Shown: positions 42,422-51,410 of the stretch, one piece after another | Position numbering within the stretch: the stretch's first letter is position 1 | How the letters are laid out: each line of letters begins with the position of its first letter | Assembly: GCF_900115365.1 (NCBI RefSeq) | Contig: NZ_FOWD01000014.1 | Location: 1 to 64,000 of the forward strand | From: Anaerocolumna aminovalerica | Lineage (GTDB): Bacteria > Bacillota > Clostridia > Lachnospirales > Lachnospiraceae | Direction: 5' to 3' | DNA: 64,000 nucleotides | Translations under genes and position numbers: made by a program | Notes under the pieces: generated by a model | Seen by the model: the letters and a program-made list of their open reading frames with translations, nothing else | Database searches by the model: none | What the model was told of the DNA's origin: nothing

Positions 42422-43447
42422 ATGGAAAAGCATATTCATACCCTCTTTAATGAAGAAATTCTTGCATCCGCTTGTTCGAAATACAATATGGACAGGGGAA
42501 GTGTTAAAAAAGTAGGCGGATTTGAAAACTATGTCTACGGATATACCATTAATAATAAAGAATATGTGCTCCGTTTAACCCATAGTTCCCATAGAAGCAA
42601 AAACATGGTTCAGGGAGAATTGGATTGGGTTGAATATTTATCAAAAAATCATTCTGCTGTCTGTATGCCTGTATACTCTAAAAATCATCAGTTAGTAGAA
42701 ATCATACCCATAGCAGAGGATAACTATTTTATAGCCACCTCTTTTGAAAAAGCAGAGGGCAGGCATATTCAGGCGAAAGATGCTAATGATTCCCTGTTTT
42801 GCACATGGGGAAAAGTTATCGGAAAAATGCATCAGCTGACCAAAAGTTATAAACCCAAAAATACAGCTACAACCCGCCCTGCATGGCATGAAGAAAAATT
42901 ATTCAGTAATTGCAGAGAATATCTTCCTGAAGGTCATGAAATAGTTGCTGACAAATTAGAAAAAATGATTCATAAATTAAAATCGCTTCCTCAGGATAAA
43001 GACGGATATGGCCTAATACACACCGACATACATTCTGGTAATTTTTTTATTAATAAAGGAGACATCACTGTTTTCGATTTTGACGACTGTTCTTACATGT
43101 ATTTTATTAGTGATATAGCTATAGCCCTGTTCTACTGTCTTCTAAGGCCAGATACCCCGGAAAACAGACTGGCTTTTGCCAATCGGTTTCTAAAGGCATT
43201 TTTAGATGGGTATCGTGAAGAGAATAAGTTGGATGATTTCTGGATTCAACTATTACCTGATTTTTTAAAACTACGTGAACTTTTGCTTTATGTAGTTGTT
43301 TACCGCAGCTGTGATATGAACAATCCAGGTCCATGGGAAGAAAATTACATGCGTAATAGAAGAGAATCCATTGAGAATGACATTCCATTCATAGGTTTAG
43401 AGTGGGATTTATCACCTTTTATGAATCTTTCAGCTTCAACACTGTAA
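42422..43447 (+). CDS. Aminoglycoside phosphotransferase (APH)-family kinase
   Basis: The protein has 341 residues and a protein-kinase-like fold. The catalytic loop GLIHTDIHSGNFFI contains the H-x-D-x(4)-N motif, and ITVFDFDD the metal-binding Asp. The lysine of the N-lobe is likely in EYVLRLTHS. Family members phosphorylate aminoglycosides, choline, homoserine or sugars; this one most resembles clostridial homoserine/choline kinase-like proteins of unknown substrate. The neighbour is a glycine betaine uptake system, so choline is an attractive but unproven guess. AGGAG lies ahead of the ATG. Confidence 0.75.
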   Translation: MEKHIHTLFNEEILASACSKYNMDRGSVKKVGGFENYVYGYTINNKEYVLRLTHSSHRSKNMVQGELDWVEYLSKNHSAVCMPVYSKNHQLVEIIPIAEDNYFIATSFEKAEGRHIQAKDANDSLFCTWGKVIGKMHQLTKSYKPKNTATTRPAWHEEKLFSNCREYLPEGHEIVADKLEKMIHKLKSLPQDKDGYGLIHTDIHSGNFFINKGDITVFDFDDCSYMYFISDIAIALFYCLLRPDTPENRLAFANRFLKAFLDGYREENKLDDFWIQLLPDFLKLRELLLYVVVYRSCDMNNPGPWEENYMRNRRESIENDIPFIGLEWDLSPFMNLSASTL

Positions 43448-43544
43448 TATTACTCATTCAAATGATAATATCAGAGAAATTGACTGGGTGGCTGCATTCC
43501 TGCTGTAATATACTTTCACTGAGTACCATTATAGTAAGGAATTC

Positions 43545-43573
43545 TTGCAAAAAAATCATGTTAATAGTACAAT
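43545..43573 (+). promoter_or_regulatory. Promoter of the busR-like gene
   Basis: TTGCAA (43545-43550), 17 bases, TACAAT (43568-43573), about 35 bases before the TTG start. Confidence 0.6.
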
Positions 43574-43606
43574 ACAAACAAAATATAAAGGATGGAGAGA
43601 TTACAT

Positions 43607-44233
43607 TTGAAAAACATTGGACCACCGGTTTATTCCCAAATTGCATTGGATATTGCTGTGCGAATTGCTAGAGGCGAATTAAAAGAAAACACCAAAATAT
43701 CTGGACGTTCTAAAATGGCTAGTGAATATAATGTATCACCAGAGACTATTCGAAGGTCATTCCAGCTTCTCCAAGACATGAAAATTATTGAAGTATTACA
43801 AAGCAGCGGTGCAATTATTAAATCAAGAGATAATGCTTTAAAATATATTGAAAGAAATAATATTGGAGATGATTTTAGAAACTTAAAACGGGAACTAAAT
43901 ACTCTTCTAAAAGAACGCTCCAACATGGACAAGCGTATAAATGAAATTGTCGGTCAGATTATTGACTACAGCGAACGTTACCGTAACATTAAACCATTAT
44001 ACACATTAGAATTCGAAATTCCTGAGAATTCTTCTATATTAAAAAAATCCATTACGGAAACAAAGTTCTGGCAAAATACCGGTGCGACTATAGTTGCCAT
44101 AAAGCGTTCAGACGATATTATATTATCACCTGGGCCTCATTTTGTATTTGAACCCCATGATATTATCGTGGTTACCGGTGATATGGGAATCGCCCAAAGA
44201 ATCCAGGATTTAATAAAAAATTGTGATCAATAG
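43607..44233 (+). CDS. busR: BusR-like GntR/RCK_C repressor, expected to sense c-di-AMP
   Basis: This 208-residue protein has an N-terminal GntR winged helix (IYxQIALDIA-type start, here VYSQIALDIAVRIARGELKE; EYNVSPETIRRSFQLLQDM), a helical linker and a C-terminal RCK_C/TrkA-C domain (ENSSILKKSITETKFWQNTG; VFEPHDIIVVTGD). This is the architecture of BusR, which represses the betaine transporter genes when bound to c-di-AMP at low osmolarity. The transporter operon follows directly. I choose TTG at 43607 as start because GGAGAG lies 7 bases before it; the ATG at 43592 is inside that site. It has its own terminator. Confidence 0.85.
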   Translation: MKNIGPPVYSQIALDIAVRIARGELKENTKISGRSKMASEYNVSPETIRRSFQLLQDMKIIEVLQSSGAIIKSRDNALKYIERNNIGDDFRNLKRELNTLLKERSNMDKRINEIVGQIIDYSERYRNIKPLYTLEFEIPENSSILKKSITETKFWQNTGATIVAIKRSDDIILSPGPHFVFEPHDIIVVTGDMGIAQRIQDLIKNCDQ

Positions 44234-44260
44234 GATACATTTCAATAGGTATTACCCATC

Positions 44261-44289
44261 AGCCATATTAAAAAAATATGGCTTTTTTT
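44261..44289 (+). terminator. Intrinsic terminator of busR
   Basis: AGCCATATT (44261-44269) pairs with AATATGGCT (44275-44283), followed by TTTTTTT. The T-run leads directly into the -35 box of the opuA promoter. Confidence 0.85.
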
Positions 44290-44290
44290 A

Positions 44291-44342
44291 TTGACAAATT
44301 TAAAACTTGTATTATTATATATACATAAGTGCCAACTTGTAT
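44291..44342 (+). promoter_or_regulatory. opuA promoter with a bipartite repeat, candidate BusR operator
   Basis: TTGACA (44291-44296), 16 bases, TATTAT (44313-44318). The 9-base sequence AACTTGTAT occurs twice, at 44304-44312 between the promoter boxes and at 44334-44342, exactly 30 bases apart (about three helical turns). BusR is known to bind two separated sites as a tetramer, so these are good operator candidates. The assignment is inference from position and spacing. Confidence 0.55.
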
Positions 44343-44384
44343 AACACAGTAAAGTTGTCGGAAAATCGAAAGGGAGGTCATAAA

Positions 44385-45371
44385 ATGAGAAAAAAAGGAA
44401 TGTTAATAGGAATTACTTTGCTGATATGTGCATCCTTTTTAGTTGGATGTAAAAAAGATTCAAATACAGTAATTAAATTAGCGGATGTAGGTTGGGATAG
44501 TATTAAATTTCATAACGCAGTTGCCAGCTTTATAGCAGGGAATGCTTACGGTTATGAAACAGAAGAAATATCTGCAACTACTCCTCTTACTGTTCAGGCT
44601 TTAAAAGGAAATGACATTGATGTAATTATGGAGATGTGGACAAACAATGTAGTCAGTTATTCAGATGATATTGCTTCTGGCGCTTATCAAGAACTTGGAA
44701 CTAATTTTGACGACAACAAGCAGGGGTTCTATGTTCCCAGGTATGTAATTGAAGGTGACCCGTCAAGAGGTATTGAACCTATGGCACCTGACTTGAAGAC
44801 TGTTGCTGATCTTGTTAATTACAAAGATGTATTTGTTGACGAAGAGGATGTAACAAAAGGAAGAATATACGGAGCTATTTCCGGTTGGGAAATTGATAAA
44901 GTTATGTATAACAAGTATAAATATTATGGTTTAGATAAAGATTTTAATTATTTCCGTCCTGGTTCTGATGCTCCATTAGCCGCTGCATTTTCAACTGCAT
45001 ATGAAAAAGGTGAGCCTATTGTTGGTTACTATTGGGAACCAACCTGGCTGACTGGTAAATATGATCTTGTTCTTCTGGAAGATGCTCCATATGATCCAGA
45101 AACTTATCCGGATGGAAAAACAGCCTGTCCACCTGTTATTGTAACTGTAAGTGCAAGTAATGATATGGTAAAAAAAGCTCCGGATTTTGTAGAATTTTTA
45201 AAAAAATACAAAACCTCCAGCAGCTTAACGGCAGAAGCCTTAGCATATATGCAAGATGAAAAAGCAAATTATGAAGAAACAGCAAAATGGTTCTTAAAAA
45301 ATCACGATGAATTAATTTCAGAATGGTTGCCTGAAGAAAAGGCAGAACTTGTTAGAAACGCTTTGAATTAG
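44385..45371 (+). CDS. opuAC: Glycine betaine ABC transporter substrate-binding lipoprotein
   Basis: The protein has 328 residues. The lipoprotein signal is KKGMLIGITLLICASFLVGC. The body matches the OpuAC/ProX-type betaine-binding fold (IKLADVGWDSIKFHNAVASF at the N-terminus; aromatic-rich PIVGYYWEPTWLTGKYDLVL, where Trp/Tyr residues would form the betaine cage). It lies first in the opuA operon, which in order reads binding protein, permease, ATPase. GGGAGG precedes the ATG at 44385; an upstream in-frame ATG lies in the promoter region and is unlikely. Confidence 0.85.
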   Translation: MRKKGMLIGITLLICASFLVGCKKDSNTVIKLADVGWDSIKFHNAVASFIAGNAYGYETEEISATTPLTVQALKGNDIDVIMEMWTNNVVSYSDDIASGAYQELGTNFDDNKQGFYVPRYVIEGDPSRGIEPMAPDLKTVADLVNYKDVFVDEEDVTKGRIYGAISGWEIDKVMYNKYKYYGLDKDFNYFRPGSDAPLAAAFSTAYEKGEPIVGYYWEPTWLTGKYDLVLLEDAPYDPETYPDGKTACPPVIVTVSASNDMVKKAPDFVEFLKKYKTSSSLTAEALAYMQDEKANYEETAKWFLKNHDELISEWLPEEKAELVRNALN

Positions 45372-45383
45372 GAAGGTGAATTT

Positions 45384-46259
45384 ATGAATACGAATTGGCT
45401 TGCACAATTTCCTGATAATTTTAGGATTAACATTAATGATTCTATCAATAATGTTGTAAACGATATTAATAAAAATTTTGAAGGATTGTTTAAGGTAATA
45501 AAGGATGGCGTTTTAGGATTACTTGACGGAATCGGCGCTATTATCAATATAATACCCTGGTGGTTATTAATTCTTATTGTTTTCTTTCTGGGATGGAGAA
45601 CTAGTAAGAAAATATATAAAGGTATAATGTATGCATTGAGTTTATCAATAATAGGTATATTAGGCCTTTGGGAATTAATGAATCTGACCCTGGCTATAGT
45701 TATAGCATCTGTTTTAATATCTTTATTATTTGGATTACCTATTGGGATTTTGCTTTCATCAAGTAAAAGGGCATTTGCCATTGTCCGTCCAATTCTTGAT
45801 GCTATGCAGACAATGCCCTCCTTTGTATATTTAATTCCTGCGGTTATGTTCTTTGGATTAGGAAAAGTTCCAGCAGTTATCGCTACTATTATTTATGCAA
45901 TACCACCTGTTATAAGGCTTACCTGCCATGCTATAAATCAAGTAGATAAAGAAATGGTAGAAGCGGCTCAATCCTTTGGTTCAACCAGAACCCAGCTTTT
46001 ATTAAAGGTAAAGCTTCCCCAGGCATTACCAACTATAATGACTGGTGTTAATCAAACTATGATGATGGCGGTATCTATGGTTGTAACATGTTCAATGATT
46101 GGAGCAGCCGGACTAGGGGAAGAAGTATTAATAGGCATTAATCGTTTGGAAATCGGAAGAGGTTTCACTGCCGGTGTCTCTATCGTGATTATTGCCATCC
46201 TTATGGACCGTTTAACCCAGGGCTGTTTTAGCAAAAAAGCATCAGCATTGGAGGAATAA
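45384..46259 (+). CDS. opuAB: Glycine betaine ABC transporter permease
   Basis: The protein has 291 residues with about six membrane helices after an amphipathic N-terminal region. The coupling-helix motif EAAQSFGSTRTQLLLKVKLP (E-A-A-x(3)-G) contacts the ATPase. The proline-rich QTMPSFVYLIPAVMFFGLG is typical of ProW/OpuAB. It begins 12 bases after opuAC and is followed 3 bases later by the ATPase gene. Confidence 0.88.
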   Translation: MNTNWLAQFPDNFRININDSINNVVNDINKNFEGLFKVIKDGVLGLLDGIGAIINIIPWWLLILIVFFLGWRTSKKIYKGIMYALSLSIIGILGLWELMNLTLAIVIASVLISLLFGLPIGILLSSSKRAFAIVRPILDAMQTMPSFVYLIPAVMFFGLGKVPAVIATIIYAIPPVIRLTCHAINQVDKEMVEAAQSFGSTRTQLLLKVKLPQALPTIMTGVNQTMMMAVSMVVTCSMIGAAGLGEEVLIGINRLEIGRGFTAGVSIVIIAILMDRLTQGCFSKKASALEE

Positions 46260-46262
46260 AAA

Positions 46263-47435
46263 ATGGAAAATATATTAGAAGTAAAAAACGTAACTAAAAT
46301 ATTTGGGTCCGGCATCGGAAATGCATTAAAATTATTAAAGGCCGGAAGCAATAAAAAAGACATATTTAAACGTTTTGGCACAACAGTGGGAACAGATAAT
46401 GTATCCTTTGATGTAAAAAAAGGTGAAATATTTGTTATAATTGGTTTATCAGGAAGCGGTAAATCCACTATTATCCGTTGTTTAAATATGCTGCATCATC
46501 CAACCTCAGGAGAAATCTTATTTAACGGAAAAGATATTTGTAAATTCAATAAAAATGAATTACGTGAATATAGAAGAAATCACATTTCCATGGTTTTTCA
46601 ACATTTTGGCTTAATATCCAACCGTACTGTTTTAGGAAATGTAACATACGGATTAGAAGTTAAGGGTATTCCCAAAGCAGAAAGGGAAGCAAAAGCAGAA
46701 GAAATGCTTTCACTGGTAGGACTGGAAGGATGGGCAAATCATAACATATCTTCACTTAGCGGCGGTATGCGCCAACGTGTAGGAATAGCTCGTGCACTTA
46801 CCAACGATCCTGATATTCTGCTTATGGATGAACCATTTTCTGCTTTAGATCCTATTGTAAGACGGGATATGCAATTTGAGCTGCTTAAGATTCATAAGAT
46901 GGTTCAAAAAACAATTATATTTATTACACATGATATTAATGAAGCTTTTAAAATTGGTGACCGTGTAGCAATTATGAAAGACGGCAAGATTGTACAGATT
47001 GGTACACCGGAAGAGATATTAGAACAGCCCGTTAACGAGTATGTAGAAGAATTTGTTAAAGATATTGATAAAACAAAAATACTTTGTGTAAAGCATGTTA
47101 TGACAGTTCCTTCTGCATTTGTAAAACAAAGTGACGGGCCAAATGTTGCTATGAAAGAAATGAAATCCAATGGAGTTTCCAGCGTTTATGTGGTTGGTGA
47201 TAACATGAGGTTAGTTGGTTTACTCACTCTTGATGGTGCGCTAAAAGCAAGAAATGGAGAAGTCCCATTAAAGGATGTAATTATAAAGGATATTCCTGTT
47301 ACCAATTCGGAAGTGAACCTTCAGGACCTTCTGCCAATTGCAGCTGAGGCGAAATATCCCATCGCAGTTACCAATCAGAAAAACCAACTGATTGGAATTG
47401 TTACCAAAGCCTCTGTACTCTCCTCATTAGCTTAA
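46263..47435 (+). CDS. opuAA: Glycine betaine ABC transporter ATP-binding protein with CBS domains
   Basis: The protein has 390 residues: an ABC ATPase (Walker A GLSGSGKST, signature LSGGMRQRVGIARAL, Walker B LLMDEPFSALD, His loop FITHD) and a tandem CBS pair at residues ~280-390 (VMTVPSAFV; AEAKYPIAVTNQKNQLIGIV). In other OpuA and OpuC transporters the CBS pair binds c-di-AMP and shuts transport. With BusR upstream, c-di-AMP may act both on transcription and on the assembled transporter. Confidence 0.9.
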   Translation: MENILEVKNVTKIFGSGIGNALKLLKAGSNKKDIFKRFGTTVGTDNVSFDVKKGEIFVIIGLSGSGKSTIIRCLNMLHHPTSGEILFNGKDICKFNKNELREYRRNHISMVFQHFGLISNRTVLGNVTYGLEVKGIPKAEREAKAEEMLSLVGLEGWANHNISSLSGGMRQRVGIARALTNDPDILLMDEPFSALDPIVRRDMQFELLKIHKMVQKTIIFITHDINEAFKIGDRVAIMKDGKIVQIGTPEEILEQPVNEYVEEFVKDIDKTKILCVKHVMTVPSAFVKQSDGPNVAMKEMKSNGVSSVYVVGDNMRLVGLLTLDGALKARNGEVPLKDVIIKDIPVTNSEVNLQDLLPIAAEAKYPIAVTNQKNQLIGIVTKASVLSSLA

Positions 47436-47549
47436 TACTAAATTATTAGAGGGAGACTGTTTGAATACAATAAATGGCTATCTCAGCCGTTTAGTTAAAG
47501 ATTATCCTTGAATAGGGTTTAAACAATAATCTCAATTTTTAACCCATTA

Positions 47550-47590
47550 AAAGTGGCTGTTGCAGATATTCATTTAGCAGCAGCCACTTT
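47550..47590. terminator. Hairpin between opuAA and the convergent S-component gene
   Basis: AAAGTGGCTGTTGC (47550-47563) pairs with GCAGCAGCCACTTT (47577-47590), one mismatch, 13-base loop. It is nearly symmetrical and serves convergent genes. Its GGCTGTTGC/GCAGCAGCC arms resemble the ends of the inverted-repeat element at 54073-54223. Confidence 0.65.
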
Positions 47591-47628
47591 GTAATTGGTT
47601 CCATAATGTATGAAATATAATTGTTTTA

Positions 47629-48204
47629 TTATTGAATTTTTGCTGAGTAACCTTTTAACGTACTTTTCATACCCGCCGGCAATGAAATGGTTAATAGATA
47701 AGCTATAAGACAAGTTCCCACTTTATCAATCAGATTATTACCTATCTTTGTAACAAAAGATGCTGTAAATAAGCTGGCTCCTGCATTCTTAAGTGCCATA
47801 ACGAGAACATCGGAAACCGTTCCTGTTAGTCCGCCATATAAAGCGATACCTATGGGTGTACCTATTAACGGTGCTACAACACTTAAAATAAGACCTGTAA
47901 TAATTGCAGTGATTACATTAAATTTAAATTTCTTAGCAATAAAACCTGTAATTAATGCAACAGCAATACTTACCAGGGCAAACGGGATATCCCGCATACT
48001 ATAGATGAATCCTGTAATAACATTGGTCAATGCCCCAACAACGGCACCAGGAAAGGGCCCTATCAAAACGGCAGTAAGGATAGTACCTAAAGTATCCAGA
48101 TAGAAGGGCAATTTTAATAATGAGGTTATAATACCCAATACAATATTAGCTGCAATAGCAACAGAACAAAAAGTCATTAAATACACCGGACTATTTCTTT
48201 TCAT
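47629..48204 (-). CDS. ECF transporter S component, CD3073-like
   Basis: The protein has 191 residues with six hydrophobic helices. LPFYLDTLGTILTAVLIGPF followed by PGAVVGALTNVITG is the S-component signature and also occurs, slightly changed, in the S component at 52196, so the two are paralogues. The start at 48204 follows GGGGGAA; the TTG five codons upstream is unlikely. In its genomic setting it most likely borrows the ECF A1A2T module encoded at 49749-52174. The probable substrate is a nucleoside or modified nucleoside, by context only. Confidence 0.75.
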   Translation of the reverse strand: MKRNSPVYLMTFCSVAIAANIVLGIITSLLKLPFYLDTLGTILTAVLIGPFPGAVVGALTNVITGFIYSMRDIPFALVSIAVALITGFIAKKFKFNVITAIITGLILSVVAPLIGTPIGIALYGGLTGTVSDVLVMALKNAGASLFTASFVTKIGNNLIDKVGTCLIAYLLTISLPAGMKSTLKGYSAKIQ

Positions 48205-48326
48205 TGAACGTTCCCCCAATTCATAATACTTAAAATAAAATACCTATTTTAAAATTGTATTATGAAATCAGGAATATAACAAATTAATAATACCGATATA
48301 ATCGATACATTAATAGATATTATCTA

Positions 48327-48863
48327 TTAATTAATATGAGTAGTAAAAGTACTCAAATCCATAATAGGAATATCAACATTTTCTTTTTTCAGAAAAGATA
48401 TCATTTCCTCCATAAATATTCCCGGTTCTTTTGCCATGTAAAGGTTGTAAAATTTTTTATGTAAATCCGGGCAACCAGTAAATTCACCTCCCCAGTCCCC
48501 TTTACAAGTCATATGGTATCCGCAGCTTGGACTTCCATCTATGGCGATAATACCTAATAGTTGAAAACGTTCCGGATAAGAAGCATATTCTTTTAACTGC
48601 ATGATAATGGGTTCTAACATCTCCCTGCATTGTTTTCGAAAATAAGGATGATTAAATTGTTCTTTCACATGTCCCCATCTTTTGGCTCCATATAATAAAA
48701 ATTCCGGGCATGGAAGTTGGAGTAGTTGTATATTATTCTTTAGTACATACTTTATTAATTTTTCTCTGTTAGCATTTTCCTGTTTTATTTCTTCTTGATT
48801 ATAGCTCACCACTTTAGATGATGTATTTAAGATACAATGTGAAACTATTAGTATTTTATCCAT
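48327..48863 (-). CDS. TudS-related putative desulfidase, CD3072-like
   Basis: The protein has 178 residues. Cysteines in ILIVSHCILNTSSKV, QLPCPEF and DGSPSCGYHMTC match the DUF523/TudS-type layout, in which three cysteines hold a 4Fe-4S cluster that removes sulfur from thiouracil. NCBI-style families pair CD3072 (TudS-related) with CD3073 (S component), and the same pair is adjacent here (gap ~120 bases, same strand). This suggests that the S component imports a thiolated pyrimidine or nucleoside that this enzyme desulfurises. Confidence 0.7.
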   Translation of the reverse strand: MDKILIVSHCILNTSSKVVSYNQEEIKQENANREKLIKYVLKNNIQLLQLPCPEFLLYGAKRWGHVKEQFNHPYFRKQCREMLEPIIMQLKEYASYPERFQLLGIIAIDGSPSCGYHMTCKGDWGGEFTGCPDLHKKFYNLYMAKEPGIFMEEMISFLKKENVDIPIMDLSTFTTHIN

Positions 48864-49029
48864 ATTTCAACCCTCCTGTCATGATGCTGCTTTATGGCAT
48901 TGTATATGGAAAGAAGTTAAAATGAAATTCAAGTGAATTTCATTCCGGAATTTTTCTGAAGTATACTTTTCCATTTGTGAAGATACTTATTCTTCACTCT
49001 TCCTCCTATAGTCTATTAGCTGCTTTTTA

Positions 49030-49353
49030 TCAGTGTTTACCATTAATATTACAAGCAACAGCTTGATCCATCAAACCATTTGAAATAACATCTTCATAAT
49101 TCTTCTGATTCTTTCTGAACCAGGAATTTGCGTAGGAACAAGAAGCAGTTGCTTTCTTTCCTTCTTTTCTTAAATGTTCTGCAACTGTAGCCATTACCTC
49201 TCCTCCAACACCTTGTCCTCTTAGTTTAGGATTAACATAGACATGTTCTATATCTATCTCTCCATTTTCTTTTTGACGGAAATTAGCCTCTGCCAATATT
49301 TCACTATTTTCATCTTCACTATAAATTCTATTGTTTTCAAATTTCCAATTCAT
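49030..49353 (-). CDS. Small GNAT-like acetyltransferase (YjdJ/GNAT-like type)
   Basis: The protein has 107 residues and is a minimal GNAT domain. EIDIEHVYVNPKLRGQGVGG carries the acetyl-CoA loop RGQGVGG, followed by VAEHLRKEGKKATASCSYAN and WFRKN. Such short acetyltransferases (YjdJ, human GTLF3B-like) have no known substrate. It is a single gene in the nucleoside salvage region with no visible functional link. Confidence 0.75.
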   Translation of the reverse strand: MNWKFENNRIYSEDENSEILAEANFRQKENGEIDIEHVYVNPKLRGQGVGGEVMATVAEHLRKEGKKATASCSYANSWFRKNQKNYEDVISNGLMDQAVACNINGKH

Positions 49354-49653
49354 AAAATTTTGCCCTCCATCCTATAGATATATTTATTATTCCCACTAGT
49401 AATAAATAAACTCAAAATATTATAATCATTTTATTTACATTTACCACCATTCATACTACATTCATTTACAGATGTAACACAAAAAATCAAAATATATTAT
49501 TTTTTCCTTTGTTTTCTCTCAACTATATTGTCCGTTTGAACATTATGATAACCTTCAGTATTCTTTATAAACTGTTTATATAAGTTTGTTTTCTTTCAGA
49601 ATGATACCGTTTACCGGCATCTCAGATAATGTTGCATAATTCTATTATATAAT

Positions 49654-49700
49654 AAAAAAACATCTTTTGCAGTACCTTATATACAAAGCAAAAGATGTTT
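49654..49700 (-). terminator. Intrinsic terminator of the udp-ECF operon
   Basis: On the minus strand AACATCTTTTGC (49699-49688) pairs with GCAAAAGATGTT (49670-49659), followed by a T-run to 49654. It closes the five-gene operon that ends with the ATPase gene at 49749. The remaining sequence back to 49354 (about 300 bases) shows nothing else. Confidence 0.8.
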
Positions 49701-49748
49701 ATTGAATTAACATTTTATTAAGCTCATTTTTTATTTTTGATTTATTTA

Positions 49749-50552
49749 TTACCTTTTATTCATTTTTCCTTGTATAAACTCTTCTACGTTTAAGAAACCC
49801 TCCTTAAATCCTAATTCATAACATAACTTCATAACATCTGGCTGCTCCAGATAAGACTTTTCCAGTATTTCCTTTTGTAAGAATACCATTTTTGTAGAAT
49901 CATCAAGTATTGCATGTCCTTGTGCAAATACAATGGCCCGTTCAAATACATCTGCCACAAAGTTCATATCATGAATAATGGTAATCACAGTTTTTCCATC
50001 GTTACGAAGTTTACGAATAATATCTTTAATGCGTTCCTTTCCAGCATAATCCTGTGCAATGGTAGGCTCATCAAAAATGATAACTTCCGTATCCATAGCA
50101 AGAATGGAGGCAATTGCCGCCAGCTTTCTTCTTGAAAGCCCTAAATCATATGGATTTGTATGTTTCTCTTCTGCCAGACCAACAATCTCAAGTGCCTCCA
50201 GTGCCTTTATCTTAGCAGTTTCCTTATCCATACCAATCTGAAGGGGGCCAAACATAACTTCATCTAATACCTGATTTTTAAATATTTGATCATTGGGGTT
50301 TTGAAATACCATACCAACATGTTTTGCAATAGCAGCAACGGTCATGTCTTTAATCCCTTTACCGTTTAACAGAATTTCACCTTCTGTTGGTTTTAATAAG
50401 CCTTTCAACAATTTTACAAAGGTAGTTTTACCGGCTCCATTTTGACCAATAATTGCAGTTGACCGGCTATCAATAACAAAATTAAGACCTTTAAGAATTT
50501 CGTCTCCTTCCACATAGGAAAAATGAAGGTTCTTTACTTCAATTGTACTCAT
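49749..50552 (-). CDS. ECF transporter ATPase A2
   Basis: The protein has 267 residues and an ABC ATPase fold: Walker A GQNGAGKTT, signature region DLGLSRRKLAAIASILAM (a diverged LSGGQ), Walker B VIIFDEPTIAQD and the His loop ITIIHD. The SRR version of the signature motif is typical of EcfA subunits of this type. It lies 3 bases after the A1 gene. It drives the ECF module together with A1 and T. Confidence 0.88.
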   Translation of the reverse strand: MSTIEVKNLHFSYVEGDEILKGLNFVIDSRSTAIIGQNGAGKTTFVKLLKGLLKPTEGEILLNGKGIKDMTVAAIAKHVGMVFQNPNDQIFKNQVLDEVMFGPLQIGMDKETAKIKALEALEIVGLAEEKHTNPYDLGLSRRKLAAIASILAMDTEVIIFDEPTIAQDYAGKERIKDIIRKLRNDGKTVITIIHDMNFVADVFERAIVFAQGHAILDDSTKMVFLQKEILEKSYLEQPDVMKLCYELGFKEGFLNVEEFIQGKMNKR

Positions 50553-50555
50553 GCC

Positions 50556-51410
50556 TTACATTTCCCCCTTCCTATCACCGGATAAAATTCTCTTCGCTTC
50601 CTCCAATGTAATTGGATAATATCCGCTGCTTCTGTCTTTTAATCCAAGTTCTCTGCATATCTGAGTATACACTGGTGCTTCCACACCGTACTCATCTAAA
50701 TCATCACGTGAAAAGATTTTCTGGGGAGTATCTATATCTATTAACTTACCATCCTCCAGCAAAACAATGCGGTCACTGTAGGCTGCTATCTTTTCCATGT
50801 TGTGTTCCACCATAATTATGGTAATACCCTGTTTACTTAACTTTTGTACTGCCTGAAATACTTCTTCCCTTCCCTGAGGATCCAGCTGAGACGTAGGCTC
50901 GTCCAATAATATGACTTCCGGTTTCATGGCTATGATACTGGCAATTGCCATTCTCTGCATCTGTCCCCCGGATAAATCAAAGGGATAACGGTCACGGTAT
51001 TTACTAATATCCAAAAGTTCCATGGCATCATCAATGTGTTTTATCATTTCCTCCCTGGGAATTCCCATGTTTTCCAATCCAAAAGATATTTCTTCATATA
51101 CCGTTAATTTGGATCCGGTTACCTGATTAAAAGGATTTTGAAAAACGATTCCTACGGTTTCACACAACTCTTCAACGCCTACTTTTTTTACTTCCATGTC
51201 ATCTATAAAAATTTTTCCCCCATAGGCTCCTTTATAAAAATTCGGTATCAGTCCTGCAATTGCCTGACACAGGCTGCTTTTTCCGGATTCATTTCTTCCA
51301 ATAATTCCAATGAACTCACCTGGTTCAATGGTAAATGAAATATCATCAAGAGCCAGTTTATTGGTTCCGGGATACTTATACTTCAGATGTTCAATTACTA
51401 TCCTAGCCAT
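50556..51410 (-). CDS. ECF transporter ATPase A1
   Basis: The protein has 284 residues with Walker A GRNESGKSSL (an unusual Glu), signature DLSGGQMQRMAIASIIAM, Walker B VILLDEPTSQLD and the His loop IIMVEHN. GGAGG lies just ahead of the ATG at 51410, so the in-frame ATG five codons upstream is rejected. The start lies inside the end of the T-component gene, a 13-base overlap. Confidence 0.88.
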   Translation of the reverse strand: MARIVIEHLKYKYPGTNKLALDDISFTIEPGEFIGIIGRNESGKSSLCQAIAGLIPNFYKGAYGGKIFIDDMEVKKVGVEELCETVGIVFQNPFNQVTGSKLTVYEEISFGLENMGIPREEMIKHIDDAMELLDISKYRDRYPFDLSGGQMQRMAIASIIAMKPEVILLDEPTSQLDPQGREEVFQAVQKLSKQGITIIMVEHNMEKIAAYSDRIVLLEDGKLIDIDTPQKIFSRDDLDEYGVEAPVYTQICRELGLKDRSSGYYPITLEEAKRILSGDRKGEM

